Assembly (NCBI RefSeq): GCF_027571385.1
Contig: NZ_CP085636.1
Location: 1,798,001 to 1,862,000, forward strand
Length of the DNA stretch: 64,000 nt
Reading direction: 5' to 3'
From: Shewanella sp. MTB7
GTDB taxonomy: Bacteria > Pseudomonadota > Gammaproteobacteria > Enterobacterales > Shewanellaceae
Part shown: positions 63,645 to 64,000 of the stretch, in pieces
How the letters are laid out: every line of letters begins with the position of its first letter
Numbering within the stretch: the first letter of the stretch is position 1
Program-made: the position numbers and the translations under genes
The notes under the pieces: model-generated
What the model saw: the letters and a program-made list of their open reading frames with translations, nothing else
The model's database searches: none
Told to the model about the DNA's origin: nothing

Positions 63645-64000
63645 ATGATGATTAAACGTATCGCATGCGCCGCTCTGTTTGCCATTATTGGAGTATCGGC
63701 TAGCATCTTTGCCGATGACACTGAACTGTATGTAGTTGAGTCCTCTCTCAGAACTGGTGCAAGCCCTAAAGTGTTAATCATTTTTGATAACTCAGGAAGT
63801 ATGGGCACTATTGAGGAGGATGCTCCTGGTGCCTATGATTCAGCAACAACCTATGAAGCTATTAGCTCAGCACATGCTTATCAAGATGATAAGATCTACT
63901 TTACCAAAGGTGCAGGCATTGATAATGCGGGAACGGATATACCGTTAAGCCCCTCTGATTCGAAACGCTTCTTAAAAGATATTAATGGTTGCCACCAAAG
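63645..64000 (+). CDS. pilY1: Type IV pilus tip adhesin PilY1, 3'-partial
   Basis: The frame is open from the ATG at 63645 (or 63648) to the edge of the window, 118 codons. It has a signal peptide (MIKRIACAALFAIIGVSAS) ending near AD, then LYVVESSLRTGASPKVLIIFDNSGSMGT, a von Willebrand A-type metal-ion site DxSxS. That motif and the position after pilX identify PilY1, a large adhesin/mechanosensor. Most of the gene is outside the window. Confidence 0.9.
   Translation, partial: MMIKRIACAALFAIIGVSASIFADDTELYVVESSLRTGASPKVLIIFDNSGSMGTIEEDAPGAYDSATTYEAISSAHAYQDDKIYFTKGAGIDNAGTDIPLSPSDSKRFLKDINGCHQ

Overview
The window is chromosomal DNA of a marine-type gammaproteobacterium, most likely Shewanella. 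I infer this from the proteins (Shewanella-like PheA, cytochrome c', DUF3545, amphi-Trp), from the conserved gene order, and from abundant Shewanella-style dispersed repeats. No tRNA, rRNA or CRISPR array was seen. Nearly all recognised genes are core housekeeping genes. Two stretches match E. coli gene order: pdxJ-acpS and yfjD/ypjD-ffh-rpsP-rimM-trmD-rplS-aroF-tyrA-pheA-pheL-raiA (the 57-59 min region), and thrLABC, tal, yaaJ, yaaA, rpsT, ribF-ileS-lspA-fkpB-ispH (the 0 min region).

Layout: 1-1.15 kb holds the end of pdxJ and acpS. 1.15-5.6 kb is a repeat-rich accessory island with an apparently intact IS3-family element (2078-3336) and an apparently intact IS1111/IS110-type element (3605-4921), flanked by long imperfect inverted copies of a dispersed repeat. 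5.6-8.5 kb holds small membrane or unknown genes. 8.5-14.9 kb holds the CorB-like protein, ypjD, ffh and the rpsP operon. 15.2-17.5 kb holds aroF-tyrA. 17.8-21.2 kb holds hcp-hcr (nitrosative stress), preceded by an NsrR-like palindrome, and a small membrane gene. 21.5-25.3 kb holds pheA with its pheL attenuator, an unexplained repeat-filled gap of about 1.1 kb, and raiA. 25.5-28.6 kb holds cytochrome b, cytochrome c', trpR, a broken small membrane gene and slyD. 29.1-34.1 kb is the threonine operon with its leader peptide and attenuator. 34.3-39.7 kb holds a lipoprotein, nfo and a signalling cluster (hybrid kinase, response regulator, hemerythrin). 39.8-49.7 kb holds DUF3545, tal-pgi, an OmpA-family protein, a phosphoketolase, an alanine symporter and yaaA. 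49.7-51.2 kb has repeats around a RES-domain pseudogene. 51.2-61.4 kb holds an M28 peptidase, an ArsR-type regulator, rpsT, murJ and ribF-ileS-lspA-fkpB-ispH. From 61.6 kb to the end runs a minor-pilin operon, pilV-pilW-pilX-pilY1, with pilY1 cut by the window edge.

The genes form clear functional groups. Aromatic amino acid synthesis (aroF, tyrA, pheA, with trpR) and threonine synthesis show leader-peptide attenuation at pheA and thrA. The most unusual protein is PheA: after its chorismate mutase, prephenate dehydratase and ACT parts it carries about 230 residues that resemble a class I-beta DAHP synthase whose catalytic motifs are lost, so a pathway enzyme appears fused to a pseudo-enzyme of the first pathway step. 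Other points of interest are the mosaic dispersed repeats, the putative IS1111 guide-RNA region, a small membrane gene broken at a slippery A AAA AAG heptamer, a RES-domain gene with two in-frame stops, a duplicated lspA tail that supplies the fkpB ribosome binding site, and an ArsR-type regulator with the cysteine spacing of persulfide sensors.
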